In this document: positions 15,391-24,525 of the stretch, piece after piece
How the letters are laid out: the number at the start of each line of letters is the position of its first letter
How positions within the stretch are numbered: the stretch's first letter is position 1
From: AC-32 sp963772975
GTDB lineage: Bacteria; Actinomycetota; Thermoleophilia; Gaiellales; Gaiellaceae
Length of the DNA stretch: 64,000 nucleotides
Direction: 5' to 3'
NCBI GenBank assembly: GCA_963772975.1
Contig: CAVYZH010000002.1
Location: forward strand, 372,001 to 436,000
Notes under the pieces: generated by a model
Told to the model about the DNA's origin: nothing
Database searches by the model: none
The model's input: only the letters and a program-made list of their open reading frames with translations
Program-made: the position numbers and the translations under genes

Positions 15391-15963
15391 ATGAACGCAC
15401 GGTCTTCCTCTGCGCACCCGTCCGACAACGGGCACGGGTGGACGCCGCCCTCCAGGGCGGCGTCCATCACGGCTCACACGATCGATCGCCGGCGCCCGCC
15501 CACCCGTTCGCGCAACGAGCGTGGCCAGGCGGCGGTCGAGCTCGCGCTCGTCGTCCCGATTCTCTGTTTGCTCGTGCTCGCGCTGATCGACTTTGCGAAG
15601 GCGCTGAACTACTGGCTGGACGCGAACCACCTCGCCAACGAGGGCGTGCGCGCGGCCGCGGTGATCGGTAGCTCACCCCAGCCGGGCGGGAACCTGGCGC
15701 GCTGGATCCAGCAGCAGGCGGAGACCACCGAGCTGCGCAATGGCACGGGGTCGGTCTCGTCTCCGGCACAGGTCTGCATCACCTTCCTGGCAAATCCTTC
15801 GACGGGGACCACGGGCCGCGTCGGTGACCCGATCAAGGTCACCGTCACCGCGCCGTACAAATGGCTCCCGTTCACCGGCGGTGCGACGGCCACGATTCGG
15901 GCGGAGTCGACGATGCGACTCGAGCGGCCCGCGGATCCCTCGCTCAACGGAGAGTGCTCATGA
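15391..15963 (+). CDS. tadE: TadE-like minor pseudopilin
   Basis: The product is 190 residues from ATG 15391, with AGGGG 9-10 bases upstream. A long basic N-terminus of about 45 residues precedes RNERGQAAVELALVVPIL, a pseudopilin cleavage pattern (G45|QAAVE, Glu at +5) and a single membrane helix about 48-70. The C-terminal about 120 residues are extracytoplasmic with two cysteines. TadE and its partners are pseudopilins processed by the same peptidase as the pilin. ATGA overlap with the following TadG-like gene indicates coupled synthesis. Confidence 0.85.
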   Translation: MNARSSSAHPSDNGHGWTPPSRAASITAHTIDRRRPPTRSRNERGQAAVELALVVPILCLLVLALIDFAKALNYWLDANHLANEGVRAAAVIGSSPQPGGNLARWIQQQAETTELRNGTGSVSSPAQVCITFLANPSTGTTGRVGDPIKVTVTAPYKWLPFTGGATATIRAESTMRLERPADPSLNGECS

Positions 15964-17876
15964 CCACGGTTCGGGCACTTGCGCAGAACGAGCGCGGCGC
16001 AATCGCCGTCCTCTTCGCGGTGCTCACGCCGGCCCTCATCTTTCTCTTCCTGCTCGTGATCGACGTCGGCAACTGGTACGTCCACAAGCGACACCTCCAG
16101 ATGGAGGTGGACGCGGCGGCCCTCGCGGGCGGCGCCTACTTCGGCGACTGCTTCTCGTCCGACCCGTCGATCGCCGGCGCCGCAAACGACACGATCAGGA
16201 ACGCGGCGACGAAGTACGGGGGCGGCGCCGGAAGCACCTACAACGTGCCGGGCGGAGGCGCCAGCGCTCGCATCGCGACGCTCTTCAACAGCAGGACCTT
16301 CCCCGTCGGCGGCCCGGGGGCCGACGACACCGAGACGAACGGGCCGTGCGAGACGCCGCACCTGATGCTCGACGTCAAGCAGTCGGAAGCCGACGTCCCG
16401 TTCATCCTCGGAGGTCTCATCAGCGCCTTCGTTCCGAGCGCGAAGACGACGATCGATGCGATCAACGCGCGCGCTCGCGTGGAGCTCAAGAAGGAGACGA
16501 TCGTTCAGGGGTCTCTCCCGCTGGCCGTGCCGGACGTCGATCCGCGGCACGTGACGGTGACGTTCATCGATGAAGCGACCGGCTCGGCGATCGCGCCGGC
16601 GCTCTCGCTGACGAAGGGCTCGAGCGCGGGCGGCCTCAACTACTGGACCGGCTCCGCGTCCCTTGCGGTCCCGGGCGACAAGAAGATCGGCGCAAGGATC
16701 GGCATCGGCGGGCAGGCAGGCACGTGCAACGCAGCGGCGGGAACCGGAGGCTCCGGATTCGTCTGCTACGACTACGAGAGCTCCGGGATCGGGCTGGCCG
16801 TCGTCCAGGGAGTCGGCTCCGGCGGAACGGTCGACGCTCCCAAGCCGCGCGTGTGGGCGACGACGTCCTGCACGGGATCGCCGTTCTTCTCGGACGTTTT
16901 CGTCATCGCGCCCGCCACGACCTGCGCCGCCTCTGTCCAGGCTGTGCTGCAGACGAGCTCGGGCACGGTCGGAGCGGCCTCGAAGAAGACGTTCGACGCC
17001 ACGCTCACCGGCGCGGGGACGAAGCCGATGACGTTCGACAGTGCGGCCGGCTACTGGACGACCGGTTACGTCTACGCCCTCCCGCCGCAGGGCGGCCCGC
17101 TCGACGTCTCGCTCGCGTGGCAGTCGACGACGGGTCCCAAGCAGTCGTATTCGAAGATCCAGCGCGTCTACAGCGGCAGCGACGACGGGTCCGGGCCCGT
17201 GAAGGACTTCGCGCTCTCGACTGCGACGACGACGCTCGGCGCGCCATACACGCTGTCGGCCGGCACGCACACGATCACTGCCCGCGTCGGCCTCGAGGGC
17301 AGCCTCAACCTGACGAACGCCGCCCAGACCACCATGCTCCGGCTCACCGGCGGCAGCCGGACGAGCGCCATCGCCTGCGACGGGCCTGGGGCTGCGGAGT
17401 TCAGAAGCGCGATCGTCAACGGTTGCCAGACGCCGTACCAGCTCAACTCGGCCGGGTTCTGCCCCGACCCGGCGCCGCCTTCGGGGCCCGCCGACTGCGT
17501 TCCGCTGAAGACCGGGACGACGGCCGGGCCGACACTGCAAGGCCTCGACGCACGCTTCTCCGCGTGCCCCGCGAACAACTGGCCTAGCTACGACGCCGCG
17601 AACGACCCGAGGGTGGTGCGGCTGTTGATCACGGACTTTTCTGCGCTCGGCGGGAGCGGCGCGACCGACGTGCCGGTCACGAACTTCGCGGCCTTCTACA
17701 TCACCGGCTGGACGGGCTCCAAGTGTGCCAACAACGGCCCACCGCCCGGAGACGTCAGCAAGGGGACGATCTGGGGGCATTTCGTCAAGTACATCGAGCC
17801 CGACCCGAACAGCACGGGCGACGAGACCTGCGACCCGATCGTCGTCACGCCCTGCGTCCCAATTCTCGTCAAGTAG
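15960..17876 (+). CDS. TadG-like pilus assembly protein with large extracellular domain
   Basis: The product is 638 residues. The N-terminal NERGAIAVLFAVLTPALIFLFLLVIDVGNWYVHKRHLQMEVDAAALAGG is the TadG/Tad_Tgd hallmark: a pseudopilin-like helix followed by the conserved WY-KRHLQ-DAAALAG segment. The helix lacks the Glu at +5 found in the pilin and TadE. The remaining about 580 residues are Gly/Ser/Thr-rich beta-type sequence with paired cysteines and no MIDAS motif, so it is not a VWA-type TadG. It probably sits on the cell surface within or at the tip of the pilus. It overlaps tadE by ATGA and precedes cpaB by 20 bases. Confidence 0.82.
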   Translation: MTTVRALAQNERGAIAVLFAVLTPALIFLFLLVIDVGNWYVHKRHLQMEVDAAALAGGAYFGDCFSSDPSIAGAANDTIRNAATKYGGGAGSTYNVPGGGASARIATLFNSRTFPVGGPGADDTETNGPCETPHLMLDVKQSEADVPFILGGLISAFVPSAKTTIDAINARARVELKKETIVQGSLPLAVPDVDPRHVTVTFIDEATGSAIAPALSLTKGSSAGGLNYWTGSASLAVPGDKKIGARIGIGGQAGTCNAAAGTGGSGFVCYDYESSGIGLAVVQGVGSGGTVDAPKPRVWATTSCTGSPFFSDVFVIAPATTCAASVQAVLQTSSGTVGAASKKTFDATLTGAGTKPMTFDSAAGYWTTGYVYALPPQGGPLDVSLAWQSTTGPKQSYSKIQRVYSGSDDGSGPVKDFALSTATTTLGAPYTLSAGTHTITARVGLEGSLNLTNAAQTTMLRLTGGSRTSAIACDGPGAAEFRSAIVNGCQTPYQLNSAGFCPDPAPPSGPADCVPLKTGTTAGPTLQGLDARFSACPANNWPSYDAANDPRVVRLLITDFSALGGSGATDVPVTNFAAFYITGWTGSKCANNGPPPGDVSKGTIWGHFVKYIEPDPNSTGDETCDPIVVTPCVPILVK

Positions 17877-17896
17877 TCGATCGGAGGTAGCAACTC

Positions 17897-18694
17897 ATGG
17901 AATTCGCACAGAAGCTCATCTCTTCCAGGCGGGGGTCGCTGTACGTGTCGCTCGTCGCGGCCGTCCTCGCCGGCGTCGTGATCATCGCCTACGTGAACGG
18001 CTACCGGAAGAACCTGAAGGCAACTTCGACTCCGGTGACCGTGCTCGTCGCCCGTCACACGATCGAAAAGGGCACCGCCGGCAGCGTGATCGCGGCGAAA
18101 GGCCTCTTCACGGTCACCACGATCCGCGAAAGCCAGTTGCGAGAGGGCGCATTCAGCGACCCGTCGAGCCTGAGCGGGGAAGTGGCGACGAAGCCCATCT
18201 ACAAGGGCGCGCAGCTCACCGCGGCCGACTTCTCCGCGAGCTCCGACTCGCTCGCCAGCACCCTCAGCGACCGACAGCGGATCATCGCGATCCCGCTGGA
18301 CGGCGCACACGGCCTCAGCGGTCAGGTCCAGGAGGGAGACCACGTCGACGTCTACGCCGGCTTCAACGTCATCGGCGTCAGCCCGAACGGCACTCCCACC
18401 GATGGCGGCCAGTCCCGCCCGGTCCTTCGTCTCATCGTCCAGGACGTAGAAGTCGTCCGGATCGGCAGCAGCGCCGGCGTCGCCTCGTCCTCGAGGACCA
18501 GCGACGTGAGCCTCCGCGTCAACGACGTGGACGCATCGAAGATCGCCTTCGCGTCGGACAACGGCAAGGTCTGGCTCTCGCTGCGTCCTGCGGCCGGAGC
18601 GAAGCCCTCGGGAAGCCGTATCGTGAGCCCCGAGACGCTCCTGCTCGGAGTCCCGCCGGTGGTCGTGCTGCACGCGCTCGGAGGACGTCGGTGA
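17897..18694 (+). CDS. cpaB: CpaB/RcpC-type pilus assembly protein
   Basis: The product is 265 residues. GGAGG lies 9-10 bases before ATG 17897. One N-terminal membrane helix (about 15-35) is followed by a SAF domain, PVTVLVARHTIEKGTAG, and the RcpC/CpaB domain with RIIAIPLDGAHGLSGQVQEGDHVDVYAGF. This family sits at the envelope side of the Tad machine; in diderms it associates with the secretin, which is absent here as expected for a monoderm-like architecture. The stop overlaps the cpaE start as GTGA. Confidence 0.88.
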   Translation: MEFAQKLISSRRGSLYVSLVAAVLAGVVIIAYVNGYRKNLKATSTPVTVLVARHTIEKGTAGSVIAAKGLFTVTTIRESQLREGAFSDPSSLSGEVATKPIYKGAQLTAADFSASSDSLASTLSDRQRIIAIPLDGAHGLSGQVQEGDHVDVYAGFNVIGVSPNGTPTDGGQSRPVLRLIVQDVEVVRIGSSAGVASSSRTSDVSLRVNDVDASKIAFASDNGKVWLSLRPAAGAKPSGSRIVSPETLLLGVPPVVVLHALGGRR

Positions 18695-19899
18695 GCGCCC
18701 TCGCGCACAACGCAGTCCTCGTGCTCGAGGAAGACATCGACTCAGGGCCGATCGAGCAGGCGCTCCCTCCGGGCTCCCGGGTCACCAAGACCGCTCTGCC
18801 GGATGCGGCCTACCTCTGGTCGTCGCTCACGGCTACGGCGGCCGACGTCGACCTCGTGGTCTTCGCGTGCGATCGCGAGCACGACCGGGTGCTCGAGGGG
18901 ATCACGAATCTGACCCGGCAGCTCGCGAACCGCCCGGCGCTCGTCGTGCTCCATACCGGCAGCTCCAACGGCTTCATGGAGCAGGCGTTCGGCGCCGGAG
19001 CGGACGACCTGATCACGCTGCCCCAGCCGACGCATGAGCTTGCGTTCGCGCTGGAGAAGGCCATTGCGCGCAGGCGTGGGGCCACGACTCAGGCCCAGGA
19101 AAGCGTGATGATCACCGTGCTCGGGCCGAAAGGCGGCACCGGGAAGACGCTCACGGCCTGCAACCTCGCGGTCGCGCTCGCGGAGTCGGGGCACTCACCC
19201 GTGATCGTCGACCTGGACCTCCAGTTCGGAGACGTGGGGCTCGCCCTTGGATTGCGCCCGGACCGGACGATTTACGACCTCGCGGTCGCCGGCAGCTCGC
19301 TCGACGCCGAGAAGGTTGCGGGCTTCCTCGCCACGCATCCTTCGGGCGCTCATGCGCTGCTCGCGCCGGTACGGCCGGACCAGGCGGCGGCGATCACGAT
19401 CCCGTTCCTGCGGGCGGTCTTCGAGGCCCTGCGGTCACGCCACGACGTCGTGATCGTCGACACGCCCCCTGCCTTCACGCCCGAGGTGATTGCCGCCGTC
19501 GACCTCTCGTCGGACATCTGCGTCGTCGGCATGCTGGACGCACTGTCGCTGAAGGACACGAAGATCGGGCTCGAGACCTTGGCGCAGATGGGCTACGACA
19601 TGGCCGGCGTCAGGCTCGTGTTGAACCGCGCCGACTCGAACGTCGGCATCAGTCACTCTGACGTCGCACGGCTCCTCGGCCGCCGTCCCGACGTGTTCGT
19701 GCCGAGCGATCGGTCTATCCCGCGGGCGATCACCGACGGCCAGACGATCGTCACAGCCGATCCGCGCTCGGGCGCGGCGCGGTCGTTCGTCGCCCTGGCC
19801 GCGAGCTACGCGAACGGGAAGGACGCAGCCAACGGGACGGGGCCCGAGCCTGCCGTGGCAAAGCGTCGGCGGACACTGCGCAGAAAGGAAGTGCGGTAA
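18691..19899 (+). CDS. cpaE: CpaE/TadZ-like MinD-family ATPase
   Basis: The product is 402 residues from GTG 18691, with GGAGGAC just upstream. Residues 1-130 form a receiver-like domain (VLVLEEDID, DLVVFACDRE, LVVLHTG, GADDLITLP) without the full phospho-acceptor set. From 138 onward it is a ParA/MinD ATPase with deviant Walker A KGGTGKT (147-153), VIVDLDLQFGDV and VIVDTPPAF. TadZ/CpaE proteins position the Tad machine at a cell pole or site. The end is a basic RRRTLRRKEVR tail. TAATG overlap with tadA couples the two. Confidence 0.9.
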   Translation: MSALAHNAVLVLEEDIDSGPIEQALPPGSRVTKTALPDAAYLWSSLTATAADVDLVVFACDREHDRVLEGITNLTRQLANRPALVVLHTGSSNGFMEQAFGAGADDLITLPQPTHELAFALEKAIARRRGATTQAQESVMITVLGPKGGTGKTLTACNLAVALAESGHSPVIVDLDLQFGDVGLALGLRPDRTIYDLAVAGSSLDAEKVAGFLATHPSGAHALLAPVRPDQAAAITIPFLRAVFEALRSRHDVVIVDTPPAFTPEVIAAVDLSSDICVVGMLDALSLKDTKIGLETLAQMGYDMAGVRLVLNRADSNVGISHSDVARLLGRRPDVFVPSDRSIPRAITDGQTIVTADPRSGAARSFVALAASYANGKDAANGTGPEPAVAKRRRTLRRKEVR

Positions 19900-21284
19900 T
19901 GGAGCTCCACGAGCGCCTCACGCAGTCGGGAACCACCCTCAGCGGCGTCGACGGCGGCGGGACCGACCCATTCGCCGACCTGAAGAACCGCATCCATCTC
20001 GGGCTGGTAAGCGAGCTCGGCCCCGGTCTCTTCGATGTCTCGGACACCGACGCAGTCCGTGCCCGGGTTGAGGCCGAGATCAGGACGCAGCTCCAGCAGG
20101 AAGCAGGGCTCTCGCGGGACGACCGCGAACGGCTGGCGTCCGAGATCGCAGACGACGTCTTCGGCTACGGGCCGCTCGAGCGCCTGCTGCCGGATTCGAC
20201 CATCTCGGAGATCATGGTCAACGGAGCGCACGAGATCTGGATCGAGCGGCGCGGTCTCCTGTCACGGACGTCGCTCCGCTTCAGCGACGAATCGCACCTG
20301 AGGCGGATCATCACCAAGATGGTCGGGCAGGTGGGCCGCCGGATCGACGAGTCGTCGCCGATGGTCGACGCGCGCCTGCCTGACGGTTCACGGATCAATG
20401 CGATCATCGCGCCGCTCTCGCTCTCGGGAGCGCTCCTGACGATCCGGAAGTTCGACCAGGGCCGCTTCGCGCTCGACGAGCTGATCCAGATCGGAACGCT
20501 CACGGCCGAGGCGGCAGATTTCCTGGACCGCTGCATCAAGGCCGACCTGAACGTCCTGATCTCGGGGGGAACGGGCTCCGGCAAAACGACGCTCCTGAAC
20601 GCGCTGTCCGCCGCCGTCCCGGACAGCGACCGCATCGTCACCATCGAGGAGGCGGCCGAGCTACAGCTGTCGCAGCACCACGTGCTTCGCCTCGAGTCGC
20701 GCCCGAAGAACATCGAGGGCGAAGGCGAGGTGACGATCCGCGAGCTGGTCCGCAACTCACTGCGCATGCGACCCGACCGGATCATCGTCGGCGAGGTTCG
20801 CGGCGCGGAGACGCTCGACATGCTCCAGGCGATGAACACGGGCCACGAAGGCTCGCTCTCGACGATCCACGCGAACTCGCCCCGCGATTCGCTCAGCCGC
20901 CTCGAGACGATGGTGCTGATGGCCGGCTTCGAGCTGCCGGTGAAGGCGATCCGCCAGCAGATCTCCTCCGCGCTCGACCTGATCATCCAGCTCGACCGGC
21001 TGGACGACGGCACGCGCCATGTGACCGAGGTCACGGAAGTGCAGAGGATGGAGGGGGACGCGATCACGCTTCAGAAGCTGTTCGAGTACCACGTCGAGCG
21101 GGTGGAGGCGGACCGCACGGTCGTCGGTCGGCTTCTCCCGACCGGGCTGCGGCCGACGTTCCTGACGAAGTTCACGCGGCACGGCATCGAGATTCCGAGC
21201 GACGCCTTCGGAACATCGCTCGACGCCGCCTACGGCGCGAGCCCCTACCACAACGGCCCGCGCGGGCCTGGAGACGGGCAGTGA
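19899..21284 (+). CDS. tadA: TadA/CpaF secretion ATPase
   Basis: The product is 461 residues. It is the hexameric ATPase powering Tad pilus assembly at the inner face of the membrane. It shows the N-terminal all-helical domain, then SEIMVNGAHEIWIERRG, Walker A GGTGSGKT at 223-230, the Asp box IVTIEEAAEL, the Walker B region RIIVGEVRGAE at 294-304, and the His box STIHANSPRDSL. Length and motifs fit CpaF well. It begins inside the cpaE stop and ends where the VWA-TadB gene should begin (GTGA at 21281). Confidence 0.95.
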   Translation: MELHERLTQSGTTLSGVDGGGTDPFADLKNRIHLGLVSELGPGLFDVSDTDAVRARVEAEIRTQLQQEAGLSRDDRERLASEIADDVFGYGPLERLLPDSTISEIMVNGAHEIWIERRGLLSRTSLRFSDESHLRRIITKMVGQVGRRIDESSPMVDARLPDGSRINAIIAPLSLSGALLTIRKFDQGRFALDELIQIGTLTAEAADFLDRCIKADLNVLISGGTGSGKTTLLNALSAAVPDSDRIVTIEEAAELQLSQHHVLRLESRPKNIEGEGEVTIRELVRNSLRMRPDRIIVGEVRGAETLDMLQAMNTGHEGSLSTIHANSPRDSLSRLETMVLMAGFELPVKAIRQQISSALDLIIQLDRLDDGTRHVTEVTEVQRMEGDAITLQKLFEYHVERVEADRTVVGRLLPTGLRPTFLTKFTRHGIEIPSDAFGTSLDAAYGASPYHNGPRGPGDGQ

Positions 21285-21326
21285 AGACTCGTCCTCGTCA
21301 CGATTCTGATCACGCTGGTCGCAACC

Positions 21327-23141
21327 GTGGCCGCCACTGCCGCGGCGGCAGGTCCCGACCAGCTGCAGACCACGCCGATCGGCCGGCTGCCGTTCCCCGA
21401 ACGCGGGTTCGTGATCGATCTGCCCGACGGGGTCACCTCCTCGCGCGGCGCATTCCGCGTCACCGAGAACGGCCGTCGAGTTGAGAACGTGGACGTCGCC
21501 GCTCTGGGCACGGCCGGGATCAGCTACGGCACCGTCCTGGCGATCGACACGAGCCAGAGCATGAAAGGCGCGCCGCTGATCGCCGCTCTGGCCGCGGGCC
21601 GATCCTTCGTCGCGCATCGAGCGGCCGGGCAGCAGATCGGCGTGGTGGCGTTCGACGGACGAGTTCGCGTGCTCCGACGCCCCGGGCCGGACGACGGCCA
21701 GCTGACTCGCTTGTTCTCGGGCGCTCCGGGAGTGGCGTTCGGGACCCGCATCTACGACGCGCTGGAGCGATCGCTGGCGCTTCTCGACCGCGCGCGACTG
21801 TCGAGTGGTTCGATCGTGTTGCTCTCGGACGGCGCCGACCTCGGGAGCCGGAGCAAGCTCGACAGCGTGATCGCCAAGGCGCGCGCACAGCACGTCCGGG
21901 TCTTCACGGTGGGACTGCGTTCGAAGGCGTTCGCCCCGTCCGTGCTCCAGAAACTCGCATCGGAGAGCGGTGGCAGCTTCGCAGAGGCGTCGTCGGCCGA
22001 CAAGCTGGCATCGATCTACAGCGCGCTCGGCCAACGTCTGGCCGGCGAATATGTCGTCCGGTACCGCTCGACAGCACCGCCGAAGTCGGACGTCGACGTG
22101 AAGGTGGAGATTCACGGCGTCGGAGTGGCAACCACCAGCTACACCGCTCCCACGCCATCGGGCCTCGCGCCCTTCCACCGCTCACTGCTCTCGCGCTTCC
22201 TGCTGTCCGGCTTCGCCGTTGCGCTCCTGGCGCTCTTCGTCGCCGGCCTCGCGGCGTTCGTGCTGCTCGTTGTCCTCAGGTCGCGCGAGAGCAAGGTCGT
22301 CGATCGCGTGCAGCAGTTCGCGGGAGACACGCCCGCGGCTGCAGCGAGCGACCAAGACTCGTGGCATCGGGTCGCCGTGCGGCGCGCGCGCGTCGAAGGA
22401 CAGGGCGGCCTCGCGCGCATCGAGCGCCAGTTGGAGATCGCACGAATCGAGATGTCGGCCACCAGGGTCGTGCTCCTCACGCTAGGCGCCACCGTGCTCG
22501 CAATGTTTCTGCTGGGGCTGATCGCGCCGATCTTCATGATCCTCGCGCTGCTGACGCCGCTCGGAACAAAAGGGCTGATCGAGCGCAAGCTCAGGCAGGT
22601 CCGCGGTGAGTTCGCCGATCAGCTCCCGCCGAATCTCCAGGTGCTCGCGTCGGCACTTCGCGTGGGACAAAGCTTCATCGGCGCGCTGACCGTCGTCGTC
22701 GAGAACGCTCATGAACCGTCGAAGAGCGAGCTTCAGCGAGTCCTGGCGGACGAGCAGCTGGGTGTGCCAATCGAAGAGGCGATCCGCCGCGTTGCTGTCC
22801 GCATGGCGAGCCGCGACCTCGAGCAGGTCGCGCTCTTGGCCGAGCTGCAGCGGACGGCCGGTGGCAACGCAGCCGAGGTGCTCGACACCGTGGTCGAGAC
22901 TCTTCGCGAACGCGCCGACCTGCGCCGGCTGGTGCAGACGCTCACCGCGCAGGGGCGGCTCGCGCGGTGGATCCTCTCGGCGCTGCCGATCGCGGCCGGG
23001 CTCTCTCTAGCCGCGATTCAGCCGACAGCGATCCTCCCGATGGTCCAGAGCGGCGTCGGGCAGATCGGCCTCGTGGTCGCGGCGCTGCTCGTGGTCACAG
23101 GGTCACTCATCATCCAGAAGATCGTCGACATCAAGGTCTAG
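21327..23141 (+). CDS. VWA domain-TadB fusion (T2SF), probable 5' frameshift
   Basis: The conservative frame gives 604 residues. Residues about 60-240 are a von Willebrand A domain with a complete MIDAS (VLAIDTSQSMKG, GTRIYDALERS, VLLSDGADLGS). A helix near 285-315 anchors it, and from about 370 onward is a type II secretion F domain (TadB) with QLPPNLQVLASALRVGQSF, REL-type repeats and three C-terminal helices. GTG 21327 leaves no proper signal peptide. The expected start is GTG 21281, overlapping the tadA stop as GTGA; it is out of frame by one base, and omitting one base at 21284-21287 yields MKLVLVTILITLVATVAATA, a textbook signal sequence. See findings. Confidence 0.85.
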   Translation: MAATAAAAGPDQLQTTPIGRLPFPERGFVIDLPDGVTSSRGAFRVTENGRRVENVDVAALGTAGISYGTVLAIDTSQSMKGAPLIAALAAGRSFVAHRAAGQQIGVVAFDGRVRVLRRPGPDDGQLTRLFSGAPGVAFGTRIYDALERSLALLDRARLSSGSIVLLSDGADLGSRSKLDSVIAKARAQHVRVFTVGLRSKAFAPSVLQKLASESGGSFAEASSADKLASIYSALGQRLAGEYVVRYRSTAPPKSDVDVKVEIHGVGVATTSYTAPTPSGLAPFHRSLLSRFLLSGFAVALLALFVAGLAAFVLLVVLRSRESKVVDRVQQFAGDTPAAAASDQDSWHRVAVRRARVEGQGGLARIERQLEIARIEMSATRVVLLTLGATVLAMFLLGLIAPIFMILALLTPLGTKGLIERKLRQVRGEFADQLPPNLQVLASALRVGQSFIGALTVVVENAHEPSKSELQRVLADEQLGVPIEEAIRRVAVRMASRDLEQVALLAELQRTAGGNAAEVLDTVVETLRERADLRRLVQTLTAQGRLARWILSALPIAAGLSLAAIQPTAILPMVQSGVGQIGLVVAALLVVTGSLIIQKIVDIKV

Positions 23142-23148
23142 GAGCCAC

Positions 23149-24075
23149 ATGATCATTCTTCTGCTCTTCGGAATCGCACTCGTCGCAGTCTCCGCGGGCT
23201 TGGCCGTGCGCGCCGTCACCATCGGCGGGCTGCGCCGCCGCAACACCCTCGCGCAGATCGCGAGCTATGGGTTCGCGGGACCCGTCGTCGCGCCGGAGGC
23301 ACGCGAACGGCGCGGGCCACGCGCGGTGCTCGACTCGCTCGCCACGTTGCTCGGAACGATCGCAGTGCGCCGCTTCGCCAGCATGCGTGAGCAGGAGACG
23401 CGAAAGCTGCTGCGGAGCGCGGGCCTGTACCAGATGCAGGCCGAGACGTTCGTCGGATACCGATTGCTCGCTGCAGGCGGAATCCCTGCTCTCTGGCTGC
23501 TGCTGTCGCTCGGCTCGGGCGGGGTCTCGCCCCGAGGCCTCCTGATCCTGTGTTTCGTCGCGGCGCAAGGATGGATCCTGCCCTCGTTCTTCATCAAGCG
23601 GCGGGGGACGAAGCGCCTCCACGACATCGACCTCGAGATGCCGGAGCTCGTCGACCTGCTCGTGACGACGGTGGAGGCCGGCGTCGGCTTCGCGGCCGCG
23701 CTGCAGCTCGTCGCGCGCCGAGTCGAAGGGCCTTTGGGCCACGAGCTCCGGATCACGCTCCAGGAGCAGAACATGGGCCTGACCATCGAGAACGCTCTGC
23801 AGAACATGCTCGAGCGTGTCGACAGCGCTTCCGTTCGAGCGTTCGTGCAAGCGATGATCCAGGGGCAGAATCTCGGTGTCTCGATCGGCAAGATCCTGCG
23901 CGACCTCGCGGTCGACATGCGAAAGCGGCGGCGACAGATGGCGGAGGAACGGGCGCAAAAGGCGCCGACGAAGATCCTCTTCCCGCTCGTTTTCCTCATT
24001 CTCCCGGCGCTCTTCATCATCGTGCTCGGCGGGCCGATGATCGGGCTCGCGCAGACGCTGGGCTCCCTGGCGTAA
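23149..24075 (+). CDS. tadC: TadC, type II secretion F-domain inner-membrane protein
   Basis: The product is 308 residues, with AGGAG about 4 bases before ATG 23149. An N-terminal helix is followed by basic cytoplasmic sequence, two helices (about 103-145) and the T2SF domain: MPELVDLLVTTVEAGVGFAAAL, LRITLQEQNMGLTIENALQNM, FVQAMIQGQNLGVSIGKILR. A final helix (KILFPLVFLILPALFIIVL) ends it. TadB and TadC together form the membrane platform driven by TadA. It is the last recognisable Tad gene of the plus-strand operon. Confidence 0.92.
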   Translation: MIILLLFGIALVAVSAGLAVRAVTIGGLRRRNTLAQIASYGFAGPVVAPEARERRGPRAVLDSLATLLGTIAVRRFASMREQETRKLLRSAGLYQMQAETFVGYRLLAAGGIPALWLLLSLGSGGVSPRGLLILCFVAAQGWILPSFFIKRRGTKRLHDIDLEMPELVDLLVTTVEAGVGFAAALQLVARRVEGPLGHELRITLQEQNMGLTIENALQNMLERVDSASVRAFVQAMIQGQNLGVSIGKILRDLAVDMRKRRRQMAEERAQKAPTKILFPLVFLILPALFIIVLGGPMIGLAQTLGSLA

Positions 24076-24089
24076 GGCCGACGTCGGAC

Positions 24090-24390
24090 CTAGCGCAGGA
24101 GCCGGGAGAGGTCGGCGAGTGCTCGCAGGAGGCAGCCGGAGACCCAGAACGCGAGCGTGAGGCATGGGAGGACGATCCCGAGAAGCGCAAGCGGCACCGC
24201 CAGCCCGCCGACGTCGACGAGTGCCGCGAAGATCGGGGTCGACACCTTGAGCAAAACGGCAACGCCCAGCAAGGCGGCGATCATGGTCACCGGCCGCCGC
24301 GGGCCGATTCTTGGAAAGCGAATCAGCAGCCACAGCGCGAGCGCCGCGCCGCCCGAGACAGAACCCCAGCAAGATCTCGTATCCGTCCAC
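24090..24390 (-). pseudogene. Small membrane protein gene with an apparent one-base frameshift
   Basis: A GTG at 24390 has AAGGGG five bases upstream and opens with VDGYEILLGFCLG, then runs into a charged, non-homologous frame. Moving one base at the C-run 24352-24354 joins it to the frame ending at 24090, restoring a smooth 99-residue protein with three hydrophobic segments (LALWLLIRF, MIAALLGVAVLLKV, LAVPLALLGIVLPCLTLAFWV). The distance 24390-24090 is 301 bases, one more than a multiple of three. Without repair, translation could restart at GTG 24290 or ATG 24284, giving about 66 residues. It converges on tadC. Function unknown. Confidence 0.55.
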
Positions 24391-24525
24391 GTGTGCCCCT
24401 TCGAAAGGTTGCCGGGCGAGATCGAGCATATCCAGAACGATCTCGTGGGGCTAGACCGGAGCGTGGAACGCGCTGGACCTTCCGGGGGCGGCGCCCGGCC
24501 GGCGATGCGTGATCGTCCAGAAGGG

